Part shown: piece by piece, positions 16,722-25,554 of the stretch
Position numbering within the stretch: position 1 is the stretch's first letter
Layout of the letters: each line of letters opens with the position of its first letter
From: UBA1081 sp045535305
Lineage (GTDB): Bacteria > Bacillota > Clostridia > Oscillospirales > Acutalibacteraceae
Direction of reading: 5' to 3'
Assembly: GCA_045535305.1 (NCBI GenBank)
Contig: JAZSLJ010000006.1
Location: 1-64,000, forward strand
DNA: 64,000 nt
Made by a program: the position numbers and the translations under genes
The notes under the pieces: generated by a model
Database searches by the model: none
Told to the model about the DNA's origin: nothing
Seen by the model: the letters and a program-made list of their open reading frames with translations, nothing else

Positions 16722-17264
16722 ATGTTCAGATTTGAGGGCTTGCCCGTATTAATAAAAAGAATATTGCTTTTTGCATTGGTTATTTTAACGGCAATGCTGC
16801 AGAATACGGATGGTTTACTGCCCGTATTTTTCGGTGCGCGTCTTTTTCTTCTGATTCCGTTGGTTGTTTGCATCGGAATGTGCGAAGGTGAGGTTGCAGG
16901 CCTTGTTTACGGTCTTATCGGCGGCGCATTCTGGGATGTATGCGCGGCGGGATTGGACGGAATCCACGCCTTTTATCTTGCATTTATAGGCTGTCTGTCG
17001 GGTATTCTTGTGCATTTCTTGATGCGCAACAGATTACTTACAGAGTATTGTATATGCGGTGTATCCTGCATTGTGTACAGCGTTTTTTATTGGTTTGTAA
17101 CCGTATATTCGCAGATCGGTGATGCCAATTATAACAAGCTGTTAAAATTCTATCTGCCTTGCGCAATCGTTACAACCGTATTTTCATTTGCAGTTTATTA
17201 TACAATCAGATTTATTTCAAATTCTTTAAAAGAGAAAGAGCCCGAAATCAACAGCGTGAGGTGA
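16722..17264 (+). CDS. mreD: Rod shape-determining protein MreD
   Basis: Hydrophobic 180-aa protein with about five membrane helices. A conserved MreD-like stretch (EGEVAGLVYGLIGGAFWDVC, then LDGIHAFYLAFIGCLSGIL) is visible around residues 46-90. Position between mreC and a class B PBP supports the call. MreD partners MreC and PBP2/RodA. Confidence 0.88.
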   Translation: MFRFEGLPVLIKRILLFALVILTAMLQNTDGLLPVFFGARLFLLIPLVVCIGMCEGEVAGLVYGLIGGAFWDVCAAGLDGIHAFYLAFIGCLSGILVHFLMRNRLLTEYCICGVSCIVYSVFYWFVTVYSQIGDANYNKLLKFYLPCAIVTTVFSFAVYYTIRFISNSLKEKEPEINSVR

Positions 17265-17270
17265 GGATGT

Positions 17271-19367
17271 TTGAATAAACAAAAAAAAGACATAAGAACC
17301 GGCGTGATGTCCTCATTTTTCGTGCTGATTCTTCTGGTTTACAGTATAGTTCTGGTAAAGACCGTTGTTATAGATGACAGCGGTAATAATTCCGTGTCTA
17401 AATATGAGGTTGTTATGGATGGTGCAAGAGGAGAAATTCTTGACCGTAACGGCGTAACTCTTGTTTCCAACAGACAGGGTAACAGTATAAAATTCAATGC
17501 TGCACTTTTTCCGTCGCAGTCAAAAAATGCAGAAAGAAATGAGATAATTTATACTCTTATTGAACTTTGTGAAGCAAAAAATGAAGAATGGACAGATAAT
17601 CTGCCAATAATATATAATGAATCGGGCGAGTTGGTTTTTGAAGAGGACAGAGAAACCGATATCAAAGGCCTTAAATCTGCAAATATGCTCAATCTCAATT
17701 CTTATGCAACTGCACAGAATTGCCTTGACGCTCTTATAGATATGTATGCGCTCGAAGACTATACTCAGACTGATGCAAGAAAAATTGCATCGGTAAGATA
17801 TGAAATGTGGCGTACTGGCTATTCAATTACAAATCCCTACACCTTTGCAGAGGATATTTCCAGCGAAACCGTGTCAATAATTAAAGAAAAAAATGAATTT
17901 TTCAAGGGCGTGGAAATTGAAATTGAAGCATACCGTGAGTACGGGGACAGCTCATTAGCTCCTCACATTGTGGGCGTTATCGGTGCAATAAACAGCGATG
18001 AATACGCAAAACATAATGAAACTCTTAATAAAATGCTTGACAGTTCCGATTATACCGATGCTGAAAAAATTGCACTCAAACGCAACGGTTATGCAGTAAC
18101 AGATTATATCGGTAAATTCGGTATTGAGTCTGCGATGGAAACTTATCTGCGAGGCTCAAAAGGTGTAAAAACCATTTCAATTGACAGTGAAGGTGCTGTT
18201 AAAAGTGAATATTCTGTAAATCCGGAACAGGGAAATACCGTTGTTTTGACCCTTGAATCAGGCTTACAGAAGGTTGCGCAGGATTCCCTTGCAAAAAGAA
18301 TACAGGAGCTTTGGGCTACGTCTACATCAGGGCTTGATGCCGCAGGTGCGGTTGTGGTTATTGATGTTGATACAGGCGAAATACTTGCAAGTGCATCCTA
18401 TCCCACTTACGACCTTTCATCATACTTTGAAAAATATGACGAATTGCTTGAAACCGACGGTAATCCGCTTGTTAACAGAGCTTTGCAGAGTACTTATGAG
18501 CCGGGTTCTACAATGAAACTGTCAACTGCATTGGCAGGTCTTGAAGAAAGTGCAATCAATAACGAAACCACTTATTACTGCAACAGTATTTTTGAATATT
18601 TTGATGTTACTTTCGGCTGTCTTCACTCGCACGGTTATCTTGACGTAAAAAATGCACTTGAGGAATCCTGTAATATATTCTTTTATAACGTAAGTGAAAA
18701 ACTCGGCATCGACGTTATGAATAATTACAGCTCAAAGCTCGGATTGGGTCAGAAAACTGGTGTTGAAATTTCAGAATCTTCAGGTATTCTTGCGGGCCGT
18801 TCCTACAGGGAATCAATAGGCTCTACCTGGCAGATGGGTGATACTATTCAGGCAGGTATCGGTCAGTCCGATAACCTTTTTACAATAATTCAGCTTGCAA
18901 ATTACTGTGCTACCATTGCAAATAACGGTACAAGATATAAATGTCATTATGTCAAGTATATTATGTCTGATGACCACAGCGAAATCGTTTATGAAGCAGA
19001 ACCCGAAATTGTAGAAAATACGGGCATTTCACAGCAGTCTATTGACATTGTAAAGCAGGGAATGCTTGCCGTTACAACAACAGGCTCGTGTACATCTGCC
19101 TTTGCGAAAATACCCGAAAAGGTCGGTGCAAAAACAGGTACAACTCAGGTTAAACGAATTATTGACGGTGAGGAAGTAAAGGGTAATAACGGTCTTAATG
19201 TTTCCTTTGCTCCCTTTGATAAGCCCGAAATTGCCGTAGCCGTAATTATTGAAAACGTGGACAGCGGTACTGCAACAGCAACCGTTGCGGCGGATATTTA
19301 CGAATATTATTTTTCAACAAAAAATCAGGTTTCATCATCACAGTCAACCAATCAACTGTTACGATAA
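17271..19367 (+). CDS. mrdA: Class B penicillin-binding protein 2 (elongation transpeptidase)
   Basis: Cross-links peptidoglycan during cell elongation. The 698-aa protein has one N-terminal membrane anchor (about residues 13-32) and a PBP dimerisation region starting GARGEILDRNG. The transpeptidase domain has SxxK at S413-K416 (GSTMK), SxN at S466-N468 (SCN) and KTG at 621-623. Start is TTG at 17271, with AGGTG 7 nt upstream; the nearby ATG is out of frame and meets a stop at once. The interdomain region (about residues 100-250) is long. A SpoVD-like role is possible, but the mre cluster favours MrdA. Confidence 0.9.
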   Translation: MNKQKKDIRTGVMSSFFVLILLVYSIVLVKTVVIDDSGNNSVSKYEVVMDGARGEILDRNGVTLVSNRQGNSIKFNAALFPSQSKNAERNEIIYTLIELCEAKNEEWTDNLPIIYNESGELVFEEDRETDIKGLKSANMLNLNSYATAQNCLDALIDMYALEDYTQTDARKIASVRYEMWRTGYSITNPYTFAEDISSETVSIIKEKNEFFKGVEIEIEAYREYGDSSLAPHIVGVIGAINSDEYAKHNETLNKMLDSSDYTDAEKIALKRNGYAVTDYIGKFGIESAMETYLRGSKGVKTISIDSEGAVKSEYSVNPEQGNTVVLTLESGLQKVAQDSLAKRIQELWATSTSGLDAAGAVVVIDVDTGEILASASYPTYDLSSYFEKYDELLETDGNPLVNRALQSTYEPGSTMKLSTALAGLEESAINNETTYYCNSIFEYFDVTFGCLHSHGYLDVKNALEESCNIFFYNVSEKLGIDVMNNYSSKLGLGQKTGVEISESSGILAGRSYRESIGSTWQMGDTIQAGIGQSDNLFTIIQLANYCATIANNGTRYKCHYVKYIMSDDHSEIVYEAEPEIVENTGISQQSIDIVKQGMLAVTTTGSCTSAFAKIPEKVGAKTGTTQVKRIIDGEEVKGNNGLNVSFAPFDKPEIAVAVIIENVDSGTATATVAADIYEYYFSTKNQVSSSQSTNQLLR

Positions 19368-19381
19368 CGGAGGTAATAAAA

Positions 19382-20125
19382 ATGGCAGAAAAGATTTTAA
19401 TAGCTTCCGGAAAAGGCGGCGTCGGTAAATCAACCGTAAGTGCAATTCTTGCAAAAAGCTTTGCACAAAGAGGCGAAAAGGTGTTGGTTATTGACTCGGA
19501 TACAGGTCTTGGCGCACTGGATATACTTTTCTGTGTTTCCGAGCAGGTTGTAAATTCATGGGCGGATATTATAGGTAATGATTGTGATATAAGCAACGCA
19601 ACGCTTAAAATCAGCGAAAATCTTTTTCTTATACCTTCTCCCAGATTTTTTGACGGTGATATTCCCGATGATATTTTTAAAAATATAGTTCAGCAGATTG
19701 AGAGTGAATACGACATTATAATTATTGATGCTTCTGCGGGAATAGACGATAATTTAAAACGCTGTTCTTATGCCTGCGACAGAGCAATTTTTGTTGCAAC
19801 AGCAGATGAAATATCTGTCAGATGTGCATATTCTGCGGCGATTGAAGCTCAGAAATACGGCATATCATCCGATGATATAAGGCTTGTAATTAACAGGTAT
19901 GTCAAAAAAGCCGCATTAAAAAGTAAGTTGCTTAATATTGACGGCGTTATCGATAAAACGGGAATTTGTCTGTTGGGTATCTTGCCGGAAGATAAAAATG
20001 TACCGTTTATGTCGGTTACAAATGTACCGCCCTCATCAAAAAGCGTGTTCGTTGCGGCAATAAACAGAATAGCAGACCGTATTCAGGGTAAAAATGTGCC
20101 TCTTAGTTTAAAAAAATTCAAATAA
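19382..20125 (+). CDS. minD: MinD-type ParA/Mrp ATPase
   Basis: 247-aa deviant Walker ATPase with GKGGVGKST at residues 10-18. The Walker A' region VIDSDTGLGALDILF is followed by the Walker B region IIIIDASAGID and the late switch VINRYVKK. MinD proteins position the division site. It follows PBP2 by 14 nt with a GGAGG site. I see no minC or minE beside it. The C-terminal tail LSLKKFK is short and only weakly like the amphipathic membrane anchor of MinD, so a related FlhG/ParA-like role is possible. Confidence 0.8.
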   Translation: MAEKILIASGKGGVGKSTVSAILAKSFAQRGEKVLVIDSDTGLGALDILFCVSEQVVNSWADIIGNDCDISNATLKISENLFLIPSPRFFDGDIPDDIFKNIVQQIESEYDIIIIDASAGIDDNLKRCSYACDRAIFVATADEISVRCAYSAAIEAQKYGISSDDIRLVINRYVKKAALKSKLLNIDGVIDKTGICLLGILPEDKNVPFMSVTNVPPSSKSVFVAAINRIADRIQGKNVPLSLKKFK

Positions 20126-20163
20126 AACTTAATAAATAATATATAAAATAATAAAAATAGATG

Positions 20164-20192
20164 TTGAAAAATACATAAAATTATGATATTAT
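20164..20192 (+). promoter_or_regulatory. Promoter of the mgsA-like gene
   Basis: TTGAAA, 17-nt spacer ending TGA (extended -10), TATTAT, about 53 bp before the ATG. Confidence 0.65.
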
Positions 20193-20244
20193 ATAAAACG
20201 CAGAGGTAAAAAATGCAGAAAATTTATGGAAAGACGGTGCAAAT

Positions 20245-20652
20245 ATGAATATAGCATTAATCGCACATGACTCAAAAAAAGAGCTTATGACCCAGTTTTG
20301 TATAGCCTATTGCGGCATTTTGAGCCACCACAACTTATGTGCAACAGGCACCACAGGCAGACTTGTTTCCGAAGCAACCGGTCTTGAAATAACACGCTTT
20401 ATGGGCGGTTCTCAGGGCGGCGTTCAGCAGATCGCATCAAGGATTCAATGTAACGAAATTGACCTTCTTCTTTTCTTCCGCGACCCCTTAACTGCAAAAC
20501 CTCACGAACCTAACGAAACATCAATTTTAAGACTTTGCGACGTTCATAACATTCCCGTAGCAACCAATATTGCAACGGCGGAATGTCTTATTATGGGCTT
20601 GCAGAGAGGCGACCTTGATTGGCGTGATATTGTAAATCCCAAAAATAAATAA
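20245..20652 (+). CDS. mgsA: Methylglyoxal synthase homologue lacking both catalytic Asp
   Basis: The 135-aa MGS-like domain is clear: IALIAHD at the start, ATGTTG (33-38), then QQIASRIQ...IDLLLFFRDPLTA, HEP, IPVATNIATAE. In E. coli MgsA the catalytic aspartates are D71 (GGDQQ) and D101 (HDPDV), from memory. Here the aligned residues are V60 (GGVQQ) and N90 (HEPNE). The phosphate-binding features and His87 are kept. Classical methylglyoxal formation from dihydroxyacetone phosphate is therefore doubtful; a ligand-sensing or different lyase role is possible. It stands alone, with a weak hairpin (CAAAGGCGGC / GTCGTCTTTG) after the stop. Confidence 0.85.
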   Translation: MNIALIAHDSKKELMTQFCIAYCGILSHHNLCATGTTGRLVSEATGLEITRFMGGSQGGVQQIASRIQCNEIDLLLFFRDPLTAKPHEPNETSILRLCDVHNIPVATNIATAECLIMGLQRGDLDWRDIVNPKNK

Positions 20653-20697
20653 AAACTATTCAAAGGCGGCGCAAGTCGTCTTTGTTTGAATAATAGA

Positions 20698-20859
20698 GGG
20701 CACCTCTGAAAACTCAATGTATAAAATCTTGTGTGCCCTTTTTTCGTCATATAGCCCAAAAATACTCGTTAATACACAAAGTATTGCCTGCGTTTTTTTG
20801 AACTATCTGACACAAAAATTTCTACACAATATTTGCACCTTTAATTTTCAGAGGTGCCC
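20698..20859. repeat. 162-bp element with 15-bp terminal inverted repeats
   Basis: GGGCACCTCTGAAAA (20698-20712) and TTTTCAGAGGTGCCC (20845-20859) are perfect inverted repeats at the two ends. The interior is AT-rich with no ORF and has an inner GGGCAC...GTGCCC followed by TTTTTT. It looks like a miniature inverted-repeat element. No target-site duplication was recognised. It lies 12 bp before the hisS start and may act in its leader. Confidence 0.7.
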
Positions 20860-20871
20860 GAGAGGTAAATT

Positions 20872-22191
20872 ATGGCATTATTGACTAAAGCTGTAAGGGG
20901 TACAGGCGATGTGCTTCCCGCAGACAGCTACAAGAACAGATTTATTGAATCAACCATGCTTGAAATTGCAGGTAATTTCGGTTTTAAGGAAATCAGAACA
21001 CCTGTTTTTGAGCATACAGAATTGTTTAACCGTTCAGTTGGTGAAACCACCGACGTTGTACAAAAAGAGATGTATACATTTGATGACAACGGCGGCAGAA
21101 GCATTACACTTAAACCCGAAGGTACGGCAGGTGCGGTAAGAGCGTTTCTTGAACACGGGCTTTACAACGAGCCTATGCCTCAGAAATATGCTTACGTAAC
21201 ACCATGTTACCGTTATGAAAAACCGCAGGCAGGCAGACTTCGTGAATTCCACCAGTTCGGCATTGAGTGCTTCGGTGCAGATGCTCCATCGGCAGACGCA
21301 GAGGTTATTGCAACGGCAAAAAATATTTTTGATTTCTTCGGTATTGATGATTTGCATCTTGAAATCAATTCAATCGGTTGTCCCACTTGCAGAAAGAATT
21401 ATCAGAATGCATTAAAGGCATATTTCAATGAGAAGAAAGGTGAGCTTTGCGAAACCTGTAACGGCAGACTTGAACGCAATCCCATGCGTATTCTTGACTG
21501 TAAAAGTCCCGTTTGTTCCGCTATCGCGGCAGATGCCCCCAAAATTCTTGACTTTATATGTGATGAATGTGAAGCACACTTTGAAAAGGTGCAGAAATAT
21601 CTTGATGCCATGGGCATTGAGTATACAATAAATCCGTCAATCGTAAGAGGACTTGATTATTATACAAGAACTGTGTTTGAGTTTATTTCAGGTTCAATCG
21701 GCGCACAGAGTACGGTTTGCGGCGGCGGCAGATATGACGGCCTTGTTGAAGAATTGGGCGGTCCCAAAACGGCGGCTTGCGGTTTCGGCTTAGGTCTTGA
21801 ACGTTTTATGATGCTTCTTGAAGCAAGAAATATTGAGCTTCCCGCAGAAAATCCCGTTGACCTTTATATTGCATCAATGAGTGAGGATGCAAACCTTGTT
21901 GCCGCATCATTGGCATCAGAGGTAAGGGATGCAGGTGTTGCTTGTCTTTTCGATACGGTGGGTAGGTCATTGAAGGCTCAGATGAAATATGCAAACAAAA
22001 CAGGCGCACTTTTTACCGTAGTTCTCGGCTCTGATGAGATTGAGAACGGAAAAGCCAAAGTAAAATGTATGGCAGACGGCACGGAAACAGATATTGAACT
22101 TGACGACTTTGCAAATAATTTTATCAAAATCTCAATCAACAAGGCTATGGAAAGCCTTGCTCCGGACGATAACTTAGGAGGACTTAACTAA
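20872..22191 (+). CDS. hisS: Histidyl-tRNA synthetase
   Basis: Class II synthetase, 439 aa. Motif 1 region GTGDVLPAD, motif 2 CYRYEKPQAGRLREFHQFG, the HisA motif RGLDYYTRTVFE, GGGRYDGL and motif 3 GFGLGLERFM are all visible, followed by an anticodon-binding domain. A Cys-rich insert (CPTC...CETC...CKSPVC...CDEC) between motifs 2 and 3 is typical of Gram-positive HisS. It overlaps aspS by one base (TAATG), a common Firmicutes pair. No T-box was found upstream. Confidence 0.96.
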   Translation: MALLTKAVRGTGDVLPADSYKNRFIESTMLEIAGNFGFKEIRTPVFEHTELFNRSVGETTDVVQKEMYTFDDNGGRSITLKPEGTAGAVRAFLEHGLYNEPMPQKYAYVTPCYRYEKPQAGRLREFHQFGIECFGADAPSADAEVIATAKNIFDFFGIDDLHLEINSIGCPTCRKNYQNALKAYFNEKKGELCETCNGRLERNPMRILDCKSPVCSAIAADAPKILDFICDECEAHFEKVQKYLDAMGIEYTINPSIVRGLDYYTRTVFEFISGSIGAQSTVCGGGRYDGLVEELGGPKTAACGFGLGLERFMMLLEARNIELPAENPVDLYIASMSEDANLVAASLASEVRDAGVACLFDTVGRSLKAQMKYANKTGALFTVVLGSDEIENGKAKVKCMADGTETDIELDDFANNFIKISINKAMESLAPDDNLGGLN

Positions 22192-23966
22192 TGGAATTTA
22201 TGACAGGTCTTAAAAGAACAGACTATTGCGGTGATTTAAGAATTGCCGATGTGGGCAAAAAGGTAACTCTTTGCGGCTGGGTACAGCGTCAGAGAGACCT
22301 TGGTTCACTTATATTCATCGACCTTCGCGACAGAACAGGTATAATTCAGCTTGCATTTGACGAAAATACCGATAAAGCGGTGTTTGAAAAGGCTTTCGGA
22401 GCAAGAAGTGAGTATGTTCTTGCCGCTGTAGGTACTGTAAGGGAGCGTTCTGCAAAAAATACAGACATTCCCACAGGTGAAATTGAAATTCAGGTTGAGG
22501 AATTAAGAGTTCTTGCAAAGAGCGAGACTCCACCCTTTGAAATTGTTGAAAACTGCCCCACAGCAGAAACAACAAGGCTTAAATACAGATATCTTGATTT
22601 AAGAAGACCCGATTTGCAGAAGAATATCCTTCTTCGTAATAAGGTTATGAAGATTACAAGAGATTATTTCTATGAGAACGGCTTTATTGAAATTGAAACT
22701 CCCATGCTTATGAAGTCCACACCCGAAGGCGCAAGAGATTTCCTTGTTCCCTCGAGACTTCATAACGGCAGTTTCTATGCTCTTCCTCAGTCCCCTCAGC
22801 TTTATAAGCAGATTTCAATGGTTGCAGGCTTTGACAGATACATTCAGCTTGCCCGTTGCTTCCGCGATGAGGATTTAAGAGCGGACAGACAGCCCGAATT
22901 CACACAGATTGACCTTGAAATGTCCTTTGTTGATGTTGAAGACGTGCTTGATATGATTGAGAAGTACATTCACAGAGTTTTCAAAGAGGCTATAGATGTT
23001 GACGTTCCCGAAAAGCTTCCCAGACTTACATATACAGAGGCTATGGAACGCTACGGTTCAGACAAACCCGATACACGCTTTGATATGGAGCTTTATGATC
23101 TTTCCGATGAGGTTAAGAACAGCGAGTTTGTTGTGTTTAAATCTGCTCTTGAAGCAGGCGGCACCGTAAGAGGTATCACCGCAAAGAACGCAGTTAAAAC
23201 TCTTTCAAGAAAAGAGATTGATAAGCTTACCGAAACAGCAAAAGGCTTCGGAGCAAAGGGTCTTGCATGGATAAGAATGACCGATGACGGTATTGCTTCG
23301 TCATTTGCAAAGTTTATGACAGAGGATGAAATGGCAGCAATCCTCAAAAAAGCAGGCGCAGAAAAGGGCGACGTTGTGCTTATCGTTGCAGACAGAAAGA
23401 AATCACTTGTTCTCTCTGTTCTCGGTGCACTCCGTTGCGAGGTTGCAAAGAAGCTTGATATTATCAAGCCCGGCTATAATTTCCTCTGGATTACCGAGTT
23501 CCCGTTCTTCGATTGGGATGAAGATGCACAGCAGTTTGTTGCAATGCATCATCCTTTCACATCACCTCTTGATGAATGTCTGCCTTATCTTGAAACAGAC
23601 AAGGCATCTGTAAGAGCAAAGGCATACGACCTTGTTCTTAACGGTATTGAGCTTTCCTCCGGTTCTATCAGAATCACAAATTCCGAGCTGCAGGACAGAA
23701 TTTTTGCTCTTCTCGGTCTTACAAAGGAAGAAGCAAACGAAAAATTCGGTTTCCTTCTTGGTGCATTCAAGTACGGTGCTCCTCCTCACGGCGGTATGGG
23801 TATCGGTCTTGACAGACTTGTTATGCAGATGGTCGGCGCAGAAAGCCTTCGTGATGTTATAGCATATCCCAAGCTTAAAGATGCAACAGAGCCTATGACT
23901 GATTGTCCTTCTCCCGTTGATAAGGAACAGCTTGATGTTCTCGGCATTGAAATTAAACAGCAGTAA
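22191..23966 (+). CDS. aspS: Aspartyl-tRNA synthetase
   Basis: 591-aa bacterial-type enzyme. An N-terminal OB fold (CGWVQRQRDLGSLIFIDLRDRTG) precedes class II motifs with ETPMLMKSTPEGARDFLVPSR, FRDEDLRADRQPEFTQID and the final GIGLDRLVM. A GAD insertion domain lies between, as in bacterial enzymes. Translation is coupled to hisS; a GGAGG site lies within the hisS end. Whether it is discriminating or also charges tRNA-Asn cannot be told here. Confidence 0.96.
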   Translation: MEFMTGLKRTDYCGDLRIADVGKKVTLCGWVQRQRDLGSLIFIDLRDRTGIIQLAFDENTDKAVFEKAFGARSEYVLAAVGTVRERSAKNTDIPTGEIEIQVEELRVLAKSETPPFEIVENCPTAETTRLKYRYLDLRRPDLQKNILLRNKVMKITRDYFYENGFIEIETPMLMKSTPEGARDFLVPSRLHNGSFYALPQSPQLYKQISMVAGFDRYIQLARCFRDEDLRADRQPEFTQIDLEMSFVDVEDVLDMIEKYIHRVFKEAIDVDVPEKLPRLTYTEAMERYGSDKPDTRFDMELYDLSDEVKNSEFVVFKSALEAGGTVRGITAKNAVKTLSRKEIDKLTETAKGFGAKGLAWIRMTDDGIASSFAKFMTEDEMAAILKKAGAEKGDVVLIVADRKKSLVLSVLGALRCEVAKKLDIIKPGYNFLWITEFPFFDWDEDAQQFVAMHHPFTSPLDECLPYLETDKASVRAKAYDLVLNGIELSSGSIRITNSELQDRIFALLGLTKEEANEKFGFLLGAFKYGAPPHGGMGIGLDRLVMQMVGAESLRDVIAYPKLKDATEPMTDCPSPVDKEQLDVLGIEIKQQ

Positions 23967-23996
23967 TATACTATTATATATAAAGGACTGAGTTTT

Positions 23997-24920
23997 ATGA
24001 AAACAACATCAAAAAAAATTTTTGCGGTACTTTTATCATTAGTAATGCTCTTTTCAATAACATCCGTTGCAGTTTTTGCAGAAGATGAAATATCAACCGA
24101 TTGTTATTATGAACAGGGCGAGTATTCAATTCACTACACGGTTGTACCTGCCGAGGGTGAATATCAGGGAAGAATTCTCTTTATTCACGGTTTCCTCTAT
24201 TCAGGTACAACATGGAACGGTGTTGCAGAGATTATGAGTGCAGAGGGTTACGATTGTTACCTTGTTGACCTTCCCAATTACGGTTACAGCACAAGAGAGA
24301 ATAAGAACACTCAGCTTATTGACCGTGAGGAGCTTATGGTTGGCCTTATGGAAACAGTTGCACCTCTTGATGAGTGGATTGTTGCAGGTCATTCAATGGG
24401 CGGCGGTGTTGCTCTTAATATCGCTTGCGATCATCCCGAGCTTCAGGCTCTTATGCTCTATTGCCCCAGCGAAACCTATATGAACGGCAATTCAATGATG
24501 ACAGGTATTGCTACATCGGATTTTATGGGCAAGATTATGGATTGCATTTTTAAAGCAATTCTCAGCAGTGATTTTATTGTTAAAATGGCTGTTTACATGA
24601 CAACGGGCGATTGGGACTACGCAAAGAATTATGATGCAAGATTGCTTGCAGACCCTCTTATGGTTGAGGGTACAGGCACAGGAATGCTCTATTCAAGCGT
24701 TAATGCAAGAAATACTGACCTTGATGCAATCAGCAAGATAGAAATTCCCACACTCCTTGTATGGGCAGATAACGATACCGTTATTTACGACAGCATCAAA
24801 TCAAACCTCAGCGGCGCACTTGCCGATGCCGAAACAGTAACCGTAGAGGGCAGTCATATTGTAATTGAAACTCATCCCGAAGAGATTTCTGCCGTTACAC
24901 TTAATTTTCTTGAAAAATAA
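23997..24920 (+). CDS. Secreted alpha/beta hydrolase
   Basis: 307 aa. A signal peptide (about residues 1-29, cleavage near VFA-ED) precedes an alpha/beta hydrolase fold. The nucleophile elbow is GHSMGG, a candidate acid is in WADND and the catalytic His is in SHIVIETHPE. An early LFIHGFLYSG forms the oxyanion region. Likely an extracellular esterase or lipase; the substrate is unknown. It has its own ribosome site (AAAGGA) 30 nt after aspS, so it may be read through from aspS. Confidence 0.8.
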   Translation: MKTTSKKIFAVLLSLVMLFSITSVAVFAEDEISTDCYYEQGEYSIHYTVVPAEGEYQGRILFIHGFLYSGTTWNGVAEIMSAEGYDCYLVDLPNYGYSTRENKNTQLIDREELMVGLMETVAPLDEWIVAGHSMGGGVALNIACDHPELQALMLYCPSETYMNGNSMMTGIATSDFMGKIMDCIFKAILSSDFIVKMAVYMTTGDWDYAKNYDARLLADPLMVEGTGTGMLYSSVNARNTDLDAISKIEIPTLLVWADNDTVIYDSIKSNLSGALADAETVTVEGSHIVIETHPEEISAVTLNFLEK

Positions 24921-25006
24921 TAAGTGAGAAAACAACTTAAAAAACAGAGAAAAACGGAGAAAAACGGAGCATTTGAAATCTCCTTTAAAAAATTGCGAAA
25001 AAAGTG

Positions 25007-25038
25007 TTGACAATAAAAAACACTTGTGATATTATAAT
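25007..25038 (+). promoter_or_regulatory. Promoter of rplM-rpsI
   Basis: TTGACA (25007-25012), then TATTAT at 25030-25035 with a 17-nt spacer. An overlapping TATAAT lies at 25033-25038. Confidence 0.8.
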
Positions 25039-25073
25039 CAAGCGCACTGTGAATGGTGTGCTTGATTTTTGTT
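25037..25073 (+). promoter_or_regulatory. rplM leader hairpin (L13-leader-like attenuator)
   Basis: AATCAAGCGCAC / GTGTGCTTGATT arms make a 12-bp stem (one G-U) with a loop of about 8 nt, followed by TTTGTTT. It lies at the start of the transcript, well before the ribosome site. Its position suits autoregulation by L13, as known for L13 leaders in Bacillus; this is inference. Confidence 0.55.
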
Positions 25074-25109
25074 TATAATTTTTAGAATAATATTTCGGAG
25101 GTAAAAATT

Positions 25110-25538
25110 ATGTCAACTTATATGCCCAAAGTCGCAGATATCAAGCGTGACTGGTATGTTCTTGACGCAGCAGGCAAAACTCTCGGCGCAGTTGCTGCAG
25201 AGGCTGCTGTTCTTCTCAGAGGTAAGCATAAGCCCACTTTTGCATACCATGAGGATTGCGGTGATTTCGTTATCGTTATCAATGCAGAAAAACTCGTTCT
25301 CACAGGCAAAAAGCTCGATCAGAAGATGTATTATCATCACACAGGCTACATCGGCAACATGAAAGAGGTTAAGTACTCCACACTTATGAAGGAAAAGCCC
25401 TGCTTTGTTGTTGAAAAGGCTGTTAAAGGTATGCTTCCCGCTAACACACTTGGCAGAAAAGCATTTACAAGACTTCACGTTTACGCAGGTGCAGAGCACA
25501 AACATCAGGCTCAGCAGCCCGTAGCAAGAGAATTTTAA
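25110..25538 (+). CDS. rplM: 50S ribosomal protein L13
   Basis: 142-aa L13 with the family segments DWYVLDAAGKTLG near the N-terminus, LRGKHKPTF and GDFVIVINAEKLVLTGKKLDQK. The later segment is VKGMLPANTLGRKAFTRLHVYAGAEH. Strong CGGAGG site. rpsI follows after 16 nt with GGGAGG; the two are co-transcribed nearly universally. Confidence 0.97.
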   Translation: MSTYMPKVADIKRDWYVLDAAGKTLGAVAAEAAVLLRGKHKPTFAYHEDCGDFVIVINAEKLVLTGKKLDQKMYYHHTGYIGNMKEVKYSTLMKEKPCFVVEKAVKGMLPANTLGRKAFTRLHVYAGAEHKHQAQQPVAREF

Positions 25539-25554
25539 TAGGGAGGCAGTTTAA

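Noticed and set aside
20653..20871. T-box riboswitch in front of hisS
   Set aside because: The conserved AGGGTGGNACCGCG box and a specifier stem are absent; the segment is explained by the inverted-repeat element.
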